Source of the DNA: Coenobita brevimanus
Lineage: Eukaryota; Arthropoda; Malacostraca; Decapoda; Coenobitidae
Direction of reading: 5' to 3'
Assembly: GCA_032717465.1 (NCBI GenBank)
Contig: CM064657.1
Coordinates: forward strand, 18,563,232 to 18,627,231
DNA length: 64,000 nt
Made by a program: the position numbers and the translations under genes. Positions 41,767-54,322 of the stretch are shown piece after piece; within the stretch, counting starts at the first letter, position 1, and each line of letters starts with the position of its first letter. A model generated the notes under the pieces. That model worked only from the letters and a program-made list of their open reading frames with translations, ran no database searches and was not told where the DNA came from.

Positions 41767-43063
41767 TTATCTTTTCCTGTCTCTTAAAGATATTCCGAAC
41801 ATTGACCTTTCCATTGCTCTCTTAGAACGGATTAATTTATTTTCCATTGATTTTGCCAGTTTCCAGGTCTCACAACCATACGTCATAGCTGGAATTATAC
41901 ATTCGTTATATACTTTTCGTTTCATACAAACTGGCAAGCTACTTTTCATAATGTCTCTATGTTTACCGAAAGCTTTCCATCCAATTGTAATGCGTCTTTT
42001 TATTTCGCTATCATGATCTTTCGTTAATTTTAGTACTTGTCCCAAGTAATTGTACTCCTCAACTTCTTCAAGAATTTCATCGCTTATTCTGATGACGCTC
42101 TTTGGTGTTTGTGGATTAAACATTAGTTTTACTCCGGTTCATCTTCAGTCCTACTTTCAGACTTTCTCTGTTCAGGTCATTTAACATTTCTTGCAATGCC
42201 TCCGCTGTTTCTGAGATTAGGACAATGTCATCTGCAAATCTTAAATGGTTTAGCTTTTCTCCATCTGTGTTCACTTCTTTCTTTTCCCAGTCTAGGTTTC
42301 TGAAAATACTTTCTAGGCATGCTGTAAATAATTTTGGTGAAATTGTATCTCCCTGACGCACGCCCTTCTCAATCTTAATTTTTTCCAAGTCCTCATGTAA
42401 TTTAACTGTAGCAGCTCCCTCTTTATATATGTTTTCGAGCAGGTTTACAATGTTCTCATTCATTCCTTGTTCTCGCAATGAATTTATAATTGGTATGTGT
42501 TCCACTGAATCAAAAACCTTTTCGTAATTGACAAAACCTAAGCACAGTGGTTTATTATATTCTGTACTTTTCTCAATTAGCTGATTCATTGTATGTAGAT
42601 GATCAGTGGTCGAATACCCGCTTCGGAATCCTGCCTGTTCACGAGGTTGGTTTTTCTCCAAAATTGTTGTTATTCTGTTCGTAAGGACATTAATGAAGAG
42701 TTTGTAAATAACTGATAATAAGCTAGTGGGTCGATAGTTACTAAGATCTTTTGAGTCACTTTTTTTGTAGAGTAAAATAGCTATTGCATTACACCATGTT
42801 TTGGGAATTTTCTTCTGTTTTATGCAGTGGGTAAATAAGTGAGCAAGCCTATTTTGTACTTCTGCTCCTGCATCCAACAGTAAATCTGCTACTATTCCAT
42901 CTTCTCCCGGAGCCTTCCCTCTTTTCATATTATTAAGACAAATATTTCCTTCGTCTGGTGTTACCTCAGGTATTTCACTTGTGTCAACTGAAAAGTTAGC
43001 CATTGGTACTACTGTCTTTGATGTATACAGTTCTTTGTAAAATTCTTCAACTCTGTTCACCAT
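41767..43063 (-). pseudogene. RTE/BovB-like reverse transcriptase
   Basis: MKRGKAPGEDGIVADLL, NAIAILLYKKSDSKDLSNYR, REQAGFRSGYSTTDHLHT and GVRQGDTISPKLF are followed by LRFADDIVLISETAEAL with the catalytic DD intact. After a frame change near 42120 come YNYLGQVLKL and PAMTYGCETW. One or two small indels separate otherwise complete RT blocks. Confidence 0.75.
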
Positions 43064-44493
43064 CTTATCTCTGCATTTAATGATTTCACTGTTTTTTTTT
43101 CTTTCAGTGATGTAATTTGTTGCTTTCCTTGTGCCATATTATTTCGGACCTGTTTCAGACTTTTTCCATTTTTGATGGTTTCTTTGATCTGATCCATGTT
43201 TCTCATTCTTTTTTCTTCTCTTTGTCTTCTGTTGAAAAGTTTATTTAATTCCGCTCGTTCTATTTCGTCTTTCTTTGTTTTTATTTTCATTTTCTTTCTT
43301 TTCTTCATAAGCTCAACTGTCTTTTCTGAATACTTCTTGGCTTTGGTTGTCTTAGGTTTTCCTACTATCTCCGCTGATTCTCTTATCATTTTTGTTAGTC
43401 TGTCATTCAGCTCATCAGTGTCACATTCAGCATTAGTGAGAGCCTGAAATCTGTTCCTTATTTCCAACTGAAAGGCTGCTTTGTTTTCGTTTACTATTAT
43501 TGGGCATATCTTTTTATCTTTAATCATCTTCTTTCTTTCACTTCTGAAATTGAATCCGGCTGTGCAACCCACCATTCTGTGATCACTACCTATATCTACT
43601 TTGTTGATAACTGTGACATTTGTGATCGTGTTATTCTTATTTGCTATAATGAAGTCGATTTCATTCTTTGTTTCTCCATTTGGGCTTCTCCAGGTCCACT
43701 TTCTCCCTGTTCTAAAGTGGAAGAATGTGTTCATTATTCTCATGTTAAACATTTCAGCAAAATTTACCAGCATTTCTCCTCTTTCATTCCTTTCTCCTAC
43801 TCCAGATTTTCCCATATATGCTTCTCTAGTTTCGACTTCCTAACTTTTGCATTGAAGTCTCCCATGAGTATAGTATGTGTTGTCTTTTCTTCTTCCATAA
43901 TCTGGGAGATGTCGTCATAGAATGTTTCTATTTCTTCATCTGGGCTTTGAAAAGTTGGTGCATATTCTTGTATTACTTTCAGGGTATATTTTTTGCACAG
44001 TCTAATGACAACAAATGCTGCTCTGTCAGATACACTGCTGAATTTAACAATGTTGTCTGCAAGATTTCTGTTAATTAGAAATCCTACACCACTAACTCTT
44101 TCATTTTCCCTTCCTCTGTAGTAAAATAGGTGGCCACTGTCATCGAGCTGAATTACTTTTTCTTCTTTTCTGTGGGTCTCACTCAAACCTACAATATCCC
44201 AACTAATGTTTTCCAGTTCAGACATTAGGTTATGAAGTTTGTAATCTTCTGCGAGGCATCTTACATTGTATGCATAGATCTTCATGGATTTCAATTTGTT
44301 TAATATCCAAGAGTCTAATATTTCCAGCACAGTGCCTACTCACTTTCGGTGTCACACTGCCCATAAGCACAGGAGGCAGTGTGGTTGGACCTTTAGTAGA
44401 TGATGATCCAACAGGAACGCCCATCAAATCATTTACAATAGAACTCATGTTTGGTTGGGAAGATTGTGGCAAATAATCTCGCCTCCCTGCCAC
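43057..44493 (-). pseudogene. RTE/BovB-like endonuclease and leader
   Basis: AYNVRCLAEDYKLHNLM begins the endonuclease where WNVRTL is usual. IVGLSETHRKEE carries the catalytic Glu, MGDFNAKV and IGSDHRMV the remaining active-site blocks. Upstream, 44493-44230 encodes MAGRRDYLPQSS onward in another frame. A frameshift near 43810 separates the DFNAKV part from the RMVGC part. Confidence 0.7.
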
Positions 44494-44662
44494 ATAGTTT
44501 CTGATGAGATGTAATTTTTTGTGCTACCTTATTCGATATATTTGGTGGAGCCTTATATAACTATAGGGGGTCCCATGGTTCACGCCGTCTAAGACAGTAC
44601 CTCGTATATTTACAAGGCCTTCCCCTATCCATCACCCGGCGATGCGCCAGGTAGCAGTGGGA

Positions 44663-46310
44663 TCCTATCTATCTATCTATCTATAGCCCGACGCCCTAAT
44701 CCCGCAAATGGTGGCCGCAGACAAAACGCACCCAAGTCGCTCTGTCACCCACCATTTGACTACCCTCCCCCCATCTCATCCCCCCTCCCTCATATACCTC
44801 TCAACTCCATCCCTCCACCTCATCCTCGGTCTACCCCCCCCTCTCCCTCCCTCCACCTCACCTACATACACCCTCTTAGTCAGTCTTTCATTCTCCATTC
44901 TCTTCACATATCCAAACCACCTCAGTGTATTTCTCCTAATCTTCTCAACCACATCCACATCCACCCCACAACGTTCCTTCACTTCTTCATTCGTCAACCT
45001 GTCCCTCCACGTCACTCCACATGCTCCTCTCAAGTAACTCATTTCCACTGCTCTCCCTCTTGACTTGTTCCCCTTTTTCAAGGTCCACTCCTCGCTTCCA
45101 TACGTCAGGGTAGGGATCACAATACTATCATGCAGTGACTTCTTAACTTCCATACTCACCTCTCTATTTCTCATCACTGCTTTCAGTGTGCCAACAACCT
45201 TCCTTCCCTGCTGTACCCTTTCACGCACTTCATCCCCCAAAGTTCCATCCTTACTCATCACACTACCCAAGTACTTGAATGCACTCACATTCTCCATATC
45301 CTCACCATCCAACCTCACTGCACACTCTGTGACTTCATTCCTCTTAAACACCATAACTTTACTTTTGTTTACATTAACTTTCAGATTCCTCCTCCTACAC
45401 ACTGTCCCAAATTCATTTACCAAATCTTCCAACTCCCATTCATCTTCACTCAACAATACTGTTTCATCAGCAAACAGCAACACCGGAATCTTCCAAATCT
45501 CACCCTTATTCATTAGAGCCATCCCCACATCCACTGACCTACCTTGCACCTCCTTTACAACCCCATCCATGTTTATATTAACCAGCCATGGAGACATCAC
45601 ACAACCTGTTTCAGTCCCACATTGAGATCAAAGAACTCACTCAGCTCACCATCCACTCGCACCGTAGCCCTAGCTCCCTCGTACATACTCTTCACAGCAC
45701 TCAACAATTTCCCCTCCACTCCATATATTCTTAATACCTTCCACATACCTTGCCTATCTATTCTGTAACAAGCTTTCTTCAAGTCCATGAAGGCAGCATA
45801 CACTTTCCTTCACTTCTCTAGATACTTTTCCACTAAACATCTTAGAACAAATATCTGATCTACACACCCTTTTCCCTTCCTAAATCCCCCTTGTTCTTCT
45901 CCAACTAGCTCCTCTGTCATATGCCTAACCCTATCAATGATTATTCTGCCATATATTTTACAAGTCACACTAAGAAGGCAAATACCAATATGGTTACCAC
46001 ATACTTCTCTCTCCCCTTTTCCTTTGTATAAAGGAACAATTATACCTGATTTCCAGTCCTCTGGAACCCTTCCCTCTTCCCAAGCCAATCTACACAACTT
46101 CCATATCCACTCCACAACAATCTCACCCCCATACCTAAGCATTTCACCACACACTTCATCAATTCCTGGGGCCTTTCCCAACTTAATCTTCATCGCTTCC
46201 ACTATATCCGCCCTACTGATCTCTTCCTCCCTCCTCTCATCTCTTCTTCTCCCAGCCATTCCCCAACCGCTTATACTTGCACTGCTCTCACTCTCTACCC
46301 CTGGAAATAT
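44663..46310 (-). mobile_element. RTE-like LINE, 5'-truncated (FADE copy)
   Basis: Minus-strand RT in three frames: 46259-45810 ([47 protein letters not shown]), 45803-45597 and 45600-44776. The palm reads LLFADETVLL, so the second catalytic Asp is Glu. The 3' end is TTGTCTGCGGCCACC-like then GGGCGTCGGGCTATAG and (GATA)n at 44663-44680. The GTCGGGCTATAG ending, shared with 49128-49327, defines a subfamily distinct from GTCTGGCAATA. The 5' side meets (TA)n. Confidence 0.8.
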
Positions 46311-46496
<186 letters not shown>

Positions 46497-47210
46497 GTGT
46501 TGGCATTGATTAAATTAAACTGATTTAATCATGTGATTAAATCAGTGATTTTTGTTACTAAAAATATCATGATTTTTTTGAATTTTTGATTTTTTTGATT
46601 TTTTCACCTAAAGATTAACAAACAGAATCTGAGGGTTTATAAAAGTTGTGTATAACTTTGCATTCATTTATTCTGATTTTATACTTAGGCATTAAGTAAG
46701 CAGATTTTTAAGGAATGGTGCCATTTGAAACTGTTACATTGTATGACACATAAAATAATTTTAAATTTGTGGAACTAAGGATTGATAATATTTGCAAGTT
46801 GCAACATACATTTTAGATAATCAGGGTCCAAGCAACACCGTTCCGGGCCCCGGTACTTGTGCAAAGCTTTTGCTCCCCCAGTTATCTGGAGCCATAAATC
46901 AGAATTGAGAAATGAATCAATACAGTTCATGCCAAGAAAACTTACATAATGGTTAATGGTAAAAGACAAGAATATAAAGTCCCTTGCTTCAGAGAAAACT
47001 GAAATTTGCTCTTCCCCTTCATTTAGCGAAACTCAGCAATAAGCAATTATTTATGGATTATTTATGAGTACACCCTAAACAAATGAAATGATGATATGCT
47101 TACCAGTAGTGAACTGAAAATTGGTAAATAAGGTCCTAATCAGTATTCTTCTGCTTTCTGTAACTGTATCTGACTTGTGAATGGAATGCATATGCAACAA
47201 ATTATAAAGT

Positions 47211-48869
47211 TTAGAACTCACCAAGTTCATTAACAGATTTCTGTTGAGAGCAGGAATTATGGTTTTTGTAAATGAAAACCAACTTCGCTGCTTTTTCTGT
47301 CCCTAATCTGTTCCTGAGTTTAGACTGAACAAGTTCAAATGAAGAAAAATTTCTCTCCACTCCAGCACTTGAAGCTGTTGTTGTAGATATTTTTTTTACT
47401 ATGTCAGAAAAATCTTCATCAACAATTTTGGCCAAAGAAAGCCACCATACTAGTGATCCAGCTTTAAATGCATGCTCAGAAAACATGTATGACTGGAAAG
47501 GGGGAAGTTCTGCTCTATAAGACAGTATAAGAGGGATTGCAGATGGGTAATTTTCATGAGCCCATTTCATTCCAGTGTCATCTTCCTCCATAGTAAGTTT
47601 TTTTCCCCTTATAAGCTGGATGTAGAATATTAGCTAGATAGTGAACAGGTGTGAGTGCTAATGCCATACGTTTCATAAAATGATCTTGAATGGTAACACT
47701 ATTACCTGACCGAACTGACTCCTCTTTTAGCTGGTTTTCCAAGTCTTTCCACACTTCAGTCACTTCCCCAATATCACATCTACCTCTTTGAACTTTACCA
47801 AGTGCTTCTGCAATATGCTTCAGAATTTTGAGCATGTCTTCTGAACACCGTTTGAGATTTGTGTCCATCACTTTCCTGGTAATATTTGAGTCTAGTTGTT
47901 GTTTTTTTTCATCATCACAAACAGACATTGATATTGGCCAGTTATTCAAGTAAGACTCGAAGCAGTCAGTCAGTGTGTTCCACCGAACATCTTGTGGTAT
48001 AACTAGGGCTGAACCCCCAGCTGATTTGTAGGCTGCTGAGGCTGTATGATTATTCCTAAAATACTTTACAATTTTTACACCTTGTTTTATGTTACCAATT
48101 TCTAAATCTTTAGCCAACAAATTCATTATGTGTGCTGAACAACCATAGCATATCAGGTCACACTCATCATCTTTCATTAGCTTAGTTCTCATTTTTGCAA
48201 CATTAGCAGCATTATCTGTTACAAAGCTACCAACTTTGCATTTGTATTTATGTTCAGCTGTTTCTACTGAACTTTTAGCAACCATTCTTAGGTAATCTGA
48301 TGTATGTGGGTGACCTGATGTATCAATTGTGTCCACAAGATAGACTTCACTTGTGTTTTCAGATAAGTGAACAGTAACAGATGCACATATTACAGGTTCA
48401 TTGGAAACATTTGTCCATCCATCAAGACTCATGTATACAGTTTTGCCTTCCAGTTGTAGTACACTTTTCTCACACTCTTTGGCATATACTTTATCTAACA
48501 GTGGACCAGAAATGTCTTTCCTGCTGGGCAGTTTGTATCCTGGCCTCAGAATTTTTACCATGTCTATAAATGATTCATGCTCAATAATCTTGAAAGGAGA
48601 ATTTGTTGCATACACCATTGTTGCAACCTTTTCATCTATTTTTTCCTTTTCCTCCTTGGTTGTCCTCACACCATACTGCAAAATACTTGAGTGTTGAGAA
48701 GATAAAGAAGCTCTTTTTAATCTATCAGCAGTAGTAGGACATGTGTCTAGTGGAGAAGTCCATGACAAGCTACGCTTTATGGGTAATGAAGTTGGTGGAA
48801 TGTGCATGCCGGCACTTGAACCCTCTAATGCAGATTGGGATGTCGATGCTTGTGGATGTGCTTGTGAAT
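47211..48869 (-). CDS. hAT transposase, main exon (frameshifted)
   Basis: After an acceptor CCTTTGCAG (about 48870-48878) the exon reads SQAHPQASTSQ, then LQYGVRTTKEEKEKID, SFIDMVKILRPGYKLPSRKD and VYMSLDGWTNVSNEPVI (first catalytic Asp region). SFVTDNAANVAKMR, CYGCSAHIMNLLAKDLE and DVRWNT (hAT blocks) follow. The dimerisation region in 47591-47211 includes SSAGVERNFSSFELVQSKLR. One extra A in a run of A near 47596 shifts the frame between PAYKGKK and MEEDDTG, and this is the only break seen in the exon. The last codons near 47220 overlap a GTGAGT, so a further small exon is possible. Confidence 0.75.
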
Positions 48870-49127
48870 CTGCAAAGGTACCATACCTTGTACTATTAGA
48901 AGATTCTTAAGATGCAGCATATAGCAACTGAAGGCCTAAACAGATCTTATTACAGTGCTCGCAATCACACTCAACCATGACACATGCTGCTTGCACAGTA
49001 GTTGGGCCAGAATTAAACCAAGGGAAATAATTGCAGTATGGTGAAAGGAACATGTACTGTACTATAGCAGATATATAATGACTGGCTAATGTCACTGATA
49101 TCTAACGCTAAGAAATACGAGTATTAT

Positions 49128-49327
49128 TTTCAGAGGGAGGGAGAGGGAGGGGTAGACCGAGGATGAGGTGGAGGGATGGAGTTGAGAGGTATATGAGGGA
49201 GGGGGGGAGGTGAGTTGGGGGGAGGGGAGTCAAATGGTGGGTGACAGAGTGACTTGGAGGCGTTTTGTCTGCGGCCACCCTCTGCGGGATTAGGGCGTCG
49301 GGCTATAGATAGATAGATAGATAGATT
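49128..49327 (+). mobile_element. RTE-like LINE 3' fragment inside hAT intron
   Basis: GGGTAGACCGAGGATGAGGT, GCGTTTTGTCTGCGGCCACC and GGGCGTCGGGCTATAG, then (GATA)n at 49303-49327. It is the same subfamily as 44663-46310, in opposite orientation. It lies within the 48870-49417 intron, where it would not break the transposase. Confidence 0.8.
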
Positions 49328-49417
49328 TTCAGTATTTTGCCAAAGATTAAGTTCTTATGAGACAGCTGCTGGAAACAAAAGAACTGTAGCAAACTTAAAT
49401 ACTGTACTTATAATTAC

Positions 49418-49614
49418 CATCTGTTGTTTCTGCTTCGAGAATTTCCAAATCTTGCTGTGGCCCAATGCATTTCTTCTTATGGTCTTTCAAGTGTTGCACT
49501 AAGCCCTGCATTTCTTTGCCACAATCTTTACATTATGCACGTGTTCCCTTTTTTTGTGTCAGCTTCATCAAATTCAGCCCAAATGCTGTCTTTCTGTCTT
49601 CCTGCTTTTCTCAT
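49418..49614 (-). CDS. hAT transposase exon 1 (BED zinc finger)
   Basis: ATG at 49614 starts MRKAGRQKDSIWAEFDEADT. After a small frame disturbance near 49535, CKDCGKEMQGLVQHLKDHKK follows, a BED-type C2H/C finger. The exon ends ACAACAGATG before GTAATT. Its last base plus the first two of the next exon rebuild a GAT codon, so the splice phases agree. A BED finger at the N-terminus is usual for hAT transposases and binds element ends. Confidence 0.6.
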
Positions 49615-49620
49615 TTTTGG

Positions 49621-50086
49621 AAGGTATACTGTATCCTGAAACTTCTGAATTGAAAAACAGCAGTTTATTTTAACATATACCGGTACCATCTAGAGTTAAT
49701 TGTAAAAATAATAATGTAAATTGAACTTCAGTAACATTAAGACTCCCTTTTCTACTGTAGTTTATTTTGATCTGACATTGTCCAATACTGCAGTGTATTT
49801 TTAAAAACATTAGATACATTTACTTCAGCTCTGAATAGTAGATAATTGTCACCTATATTCTGGCAATTCAGTTTTAATGTTTCTTATAGTAATACTGTAT
49901 ATATCAAAACTTTAACTATCACCATCTCTTCTTTCATTCATGTATGTTGCAGTAAGCTACAGTACCGGTAATCTGCTGTACTATTAAAACTTGTAATTAA
50001 CTGCACTATTCTGTAGTTCATATGGCACTGAACTAGGCAGCTAAAGTTTTCCCAGCTGAAGCAGCTTTTTAGTTTACCAAGTCCGT
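49621..50086. other. hAT interior, no gene
   Basis: AT-rich sequence upstream of the transposase start codon and probably its leader or promoter. No motif stands out. Confidence 0.4.
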
Positions 50087-50215
50087 TGTTCATTCATTCA
50101 TTCATTCATTGCCAGACGCCATGTATCCCAAACGGGGTGGACAAGGGCTTAGAGTTAACTGTTTTACAGGGAGGGGTCCTAATCCTCCACCAACCCCACT
50201 TGACACGTAGGGAGT
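50087..50215 (-). mobile_element. 5S SINE 3' part inside hAT
   Basis: The minus strand reads CCCTACGTGTCAAGTGGGGT, the SINE body and the tail GATACATGGCGTCTGGCAAT with (AATG)n at 50087-50110. The 5S head is absent by 5' truncation. The tail repeat differs from the (GGAT)n of the other two copies. Confidence 0.8.
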
Positions 50216-50792
50216 GAATATTTTCTTCCCATTATCTCAGGAGTTTTTTAGTAACTTTACATTGCAGTATATATATACCGTGTTTCAAAAACCAAAGCCA
50301 TAAGACTAGGTAGGCTATGCTTGGTCACTGAAGGCCATGTTATAATGATGTTAGCTTAAGATTTTTTTTTTCTGTGGTAATATAATTAGCTTTGGTCCCT
50401 TGGAATATACTGTATTGAAACCCACTGGCAACTCAGCCTTAACCAATAGTGTACAGACAGGACCTGAACAGGAATGTTTGTGTGTGGTAATACAGTATAG
50501 CCTAATTAGGCAGTTATGGAATATACTGTCTTTATTATCACTGGCAACTCAGCCTTAACCAATAGCATACAGACAGGACTTGAACAGGTATGTACTGGTA
50601 TCTGGATTCTGGACAGTGGCTTTCAGCCTGAACAATCAGTGGATAGACATGACGTGATGTTAACAGTATTCAGAATATTGCTTTTGAAAAGTTTCCTACC
50701 ATATATGATGGAAAAATTAAAAAAATCAAAAACATCAAAAAAATCGATTAAATCATTGAATTTTTATTTTTTTTATTAAAAAAAACCCAACC

Positions 50793-50795
<3 letters not shown>
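50216..50795. other. hAT 5' subterminal region with internal duplication
   Basis: GGAATATACTGT and ACTGGCAACTCAGCCTTAAC occur twice (about 50401-50480 and 50517-50590), a tandem duplication of about 115 bp. AT-rich inverted-repeat sequence then leads to the element end. No coding. Confidence 0.6.

Positions 50796-50860
<65 letters not shown>
50796..50860. repeat. (TA)n tract
   Basis: TA array between the hAT right end and the (ATC)n-type tail of the next LINE. Confidence 0.95.
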
Positions 50861-50863
<3 letters not shown>

Positions 50864-53800
50864 TCATCATCATTCGGACCTTCTTTCCTACGCAAGGGCA
50901 GGGTGAAGAGTGGTAATGTCCAGACGGCCCATATTTGCTCACTGCAATGGGCCACGCTTCCATTCACTCATCGTTCAAGCCCCCATAATCCTGGCTTTAT
51001 CTGATACGCCAGAAACATTCACCACGTTTTGTACCTTCACATAAACATACCCAATAGAGTAAATCCGGACACTGTCACGTTAAAAAGGGATGCCAAATCC
51101 CTGATCATGCTCTTCTCTTCACAATATTCATCCAGCCAACTCGATCTCTTGTCAGGCCCCTAGCCTCACCGACTTCCATACCTCTCTTCCTCACACACTT
51201 ATTCACCATATCTTTCTTCTTGTCCTACCTCGCCTCATCCCTTCTTCAAATTCGCCCACATATGCCCTTTTCACCACTCTATTGTTATTCATTCTCTCCA
51301 CATGACCATACCATCTTAGTACGCTCTCCTCTATTCTGGTGACCACATACTTCCTCACTCCACATCTTTCATGAATCACATTATTTCGTATCCTATCCAC
51401 TCTCTGTACTCCACATACATTCCTCAGCAGTCCCATCTCTGTTGCTCTCACTCTTCACTTTTCATTTTCATGCCACACCATAGTCTCACATCCATATGTT
51501 AATGTTGGTACTAACACTCCTTCATGTAAGCCTCGTGCAGGTGCAGCACTCAAGCCTCTGTTTATCAAGGCCTTCACTGTACCAGCTACTTTTCTTCCTT
51601 GTGTCACTCTACTGTCCACTTCTTTTGCACATTTTCCTCTCTTTTCTGTCACTGTACCCAGGTATCTGAACCGTCTCACCAAATCCAGACTCTCTCCTTT
51701 CACTGTAACATCGCACTGGGAGTCACCCTCTCTCTCGATAACCACTTTACTGTTTCCTACATTTACTCTCAAGGCACGACGCTCACAGACATCAGCAAAA
51801 CTCTGCACTAGTCTACCAAGTTCTTGTCCGGTCCTTGCAAGCAGTACTGCACCATCAGCATACGACAAATTTGAGATATTCCATCCATCACCATTCATTA
51901 CCAACGCCTTCCCTCTCTCCATCACTTGTGTTTTTACTTCTCTCATCACCCCATCCGTATATATACTGAATAACCATGGGGACATCGCACAACATTGTCG
52001 CACACTCACACCGATTGTGAACTATTCACTTAGATGCCCATTAACCCATACACATGCTTCACTACCATCATAAAAACTCTGGACGGCACCTAGCAGCTTA
52101 CCATCTACACTGTACATGCGCAGTCCTCCTCTGCCTAATTTGTCGTATGCTTTCTCCAGGTCCATGAATGCCATAAACACCTTATAGTCCTTTTCAAAAG
52201 CCTTCTCTGTTATCTGTCTCACTGAAAGAATTTGATCCACACATCCTCTGCCACTCCTAAAGCCACCCTGTTCATCATTCACAAGGACTTCTGATATCTC
52301 TCTTACTTTCTGTGTAATAACTCTTCTATATACCTTCCTTATCGCACCCAATAAACTTATGCCACGATAATTCTTGCACTCTCTTCTCTCACCATTGTTT
52401 TACTATAAGGGTACAATCACAGCCTTTTTCCATTCTGCTGGCACAGTTTCACTTATCCATGCCTTCTTACGTGTCTCCAACAAGCACTTCATTTCGCTTT
52501 CTCCACTACACTTAATCATTCTGCATACACCTTCTCAACCCCAGCTACTTTCCCATTTTTCAGCCGCTTCACAGCGTTCTTCATCAGTGCGAGTGTCTCG
52601 TTTCCTGGTACTGCATTGCTTCTCTGCGGCCCCCCCCCCCCAAACCATTCATGTTTAGAGTGGCTCTGCTCTCTCTATTCCCATTCATCAAACTTTCAAA
52701 ATATTCTTACCATCTGGTCCTTACTTCATCCCCATGGGTTAATAATCTAAGACTTACATCCTTCACACCTTCACATTTCCTTCTGCTTTCACTTCTGCAA
52801 TTCCGCACCTCTCTCCCGAATAACTTCCTGTTTCCAGACTAGTTTTCATTCATTTTTCTTCCTAGATCATCAATTATCTCTTCTTTTTTTTTTCTCTTCA
52901 CTAGTCACTTTACGTGCTTCTTGCTCTCAGTATATTCAGTTCTTACTGCAAATGAATCCCTCTCCTGTAACCACTCTAGCCACTTCTTCCTCTTTTCCTC
53001 CACTGCTCTCTTAACCTCTTCATCCCACCATGTCGTTCCTTTCTTCTTTGTTGTTACTCTTGGCACAATACACACCGCTGTAGCATTCCTAACTAAGCAG
53101 TCTTAACTCCTCCCTTATTTTGGTCCTGTATTCATCTGCCTTTTTTTTTTTTTTTTTTTTTTAATTCTCAGCTTCTCGTTTTTCAATCTCTCTCCCTGAC
53201 TGCTCCTCTCTCTCCTGTCCACTTCATTCCTCTCAGCTTGATCATGCACACCACAGTCATATGATCTGACAGACCTGCACATCGTACTCTCAAGGCCCTC
53301 GTATCAGCAACCATTCCAAGCATCGACCTCTCTACTACCACGTAATCAATCAGGCTGCTTTCAGTACGATCCCTGTTCCCTCTATACCATTTATATTTAT
53401 TTGCATCATTGTGGTTGAAATACAAGTTACAAATGCACAGTCTTCTTTCATAACACATATCCTTCAGTCGATTCCCATTATTGTTTTCTTATGGTACTCC
53501 ATGACAACCCATTATGTTATCCTCAGGACCAGTGCCTACTCTTACATTCATATCACCCATTACGATCACTTTATAGCTCCTGGGCATATCTCCTACTGCA
53601 TCATCCAGCTAATCCCAAAACCTGTTTCTCTCTCTCTCACTCCTGTCCTCACACGGTGCATATGCTACATTCACAGCGACTTTCACCTTCTCAAACTTGA
53701 ACTTGACATACATGCAGTACACCTCGAGCTGACACATTTTTAATCTCTCATTCCACTCTGCAACACTTCATTCACCAACGAAGCAACTCCTTCCTTGCAT

Positions 53801-54106
53801 CTTCCTCGCCCATTCATGCCCGATCTTACACATTACACACTCTCCCACTCGTCCACTTCACACCTTTTTATCTTTGTTTCACACAGTGCCATCACAGTAT
53901 ATCTCACACTCTTGAACACATTCACCACTTCCATCCTCTTGTTCTCCTCATTCACACCTCTCACATTCCACATGGCCATACGAATCCTCCCATTTGGTTG
54001 GGACCCTGGGCAGGTTCTGGGCCCTCCGAGGCTCTCCGAAAGAACTGCCATGATTAAGTGATTTAAGATAGGGGAACCTGGGGGACACTTAACCCAGCCG
54101 AAAACC
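50861..54106 (-). mobile_element. RTE-like LINE, near full length (YADG copy)
   Basis: It begins on the minus strand near 54000 with the endonuclease start AMWNVRGVNEENKRMEVVNV and CETKIKRCEVDEWE. SLIDYVVVERSML and LSDHMTVV follow near 53370-53260, a linker with poly-T damage at 53140-53162, RT in 52351-51455 and a C-terminal part to 51203. The 3' end is (CATCAT)n, read as (ATG)n, at 50861-50873 against (TA)n. Frames break many times. Confidence 0.75.
51203..52351 (-). pseudogene. RTE-like reverse transcriptase with altered YADD
   Basis: NDEQGGFRSGRGCVDQI, AFMDLEKAYDKLG and CAMSPWLFSIYTDGV are followed by LSYADGAVLLARTG, where the second catalytic Asp of YADD has become Gly. FRYLGTVTEKRG and VLVPTLTYGCETMVW come next. 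Frameshifts near 52015 and 51453. The catalytic change alone would abolish polymerisation. Confidence 0.7.
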
Positions 54107-54240
54107 CCGGTTATATGGTTACCACCCAGCGTAGTAAATGGTTTCCTGTGTACAGGAAATAAATTGGCTTGCCACTCAGTGTAGAGACCATAAGGCATCC
54201 CTACATTGAGTGAGTGGATGATGAGTGCCCCTATCCATCG

Positions 54241-54242
<2 letters not shown>
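54107..54242. repeat. Dispersed repeat (second copy)
   Basis: GGTTATATGGTTACCACCCA, GCGTAGTAAATGGTTTCCTG, CACTCAGTGTAGAG and ATTGAGTGAGTGGATGATGA match 63041-63330, which contains an extra tandem-repeat insertion. It ends at (TA)n. It may be the 5' leader of this LINE or an independent repeat. Confidence 0.6.

Positions 54243-54320
<78 letters not shown>
54243..54320. repeat. (TA)n tract
   Basis: TA array between the dispersed repeat and the left terminal repeat of the next element. Confidence 0.95.

Positions 54321-54321
<1 letters not shown>

Positions 54322-54322
<1 letters not shown>

Larger units (their letters stand above)
41471..44660 (-). mobile_element. RTE/BovB-like LINE, near full length
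   Basis: Minus-strand order is a short N-terminal ORF (44493-44230), an endonuclease (44330-43797, continuing in 43815) and RT (43063-41767). The 3' end GCAGTGGACTAGTTATGGCT followed by GATGAAGATGAT is the kind of terminus seen in BovB-like RTE elements. It stops at (TA)n. Frames overlap by a few bases at each break, which suggests small indels rather than large losses. Confidence 0.75.
46495..50795 (-). mobile_element. hAT element, about 4.3 kb, transposase with intron
   Basis: The right end, read inward, is CAGGGTTGGG and the left end CTGTGTTGGC, both followed by long AT-rich subterminal inverted repeats with GATTTTTTTGA motifs (46530-46610 and 50700-50770). Both sides are (TA)n, so the 8-bp duplication cannot be told from the array. 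Inside are a two-exon transposase on the minus strand, an RTE-like LINE fragment within its intron and a 5S SINE beyond exon 1. The left terminal repeat differs at two positions from the right. Confidence 0.7.
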
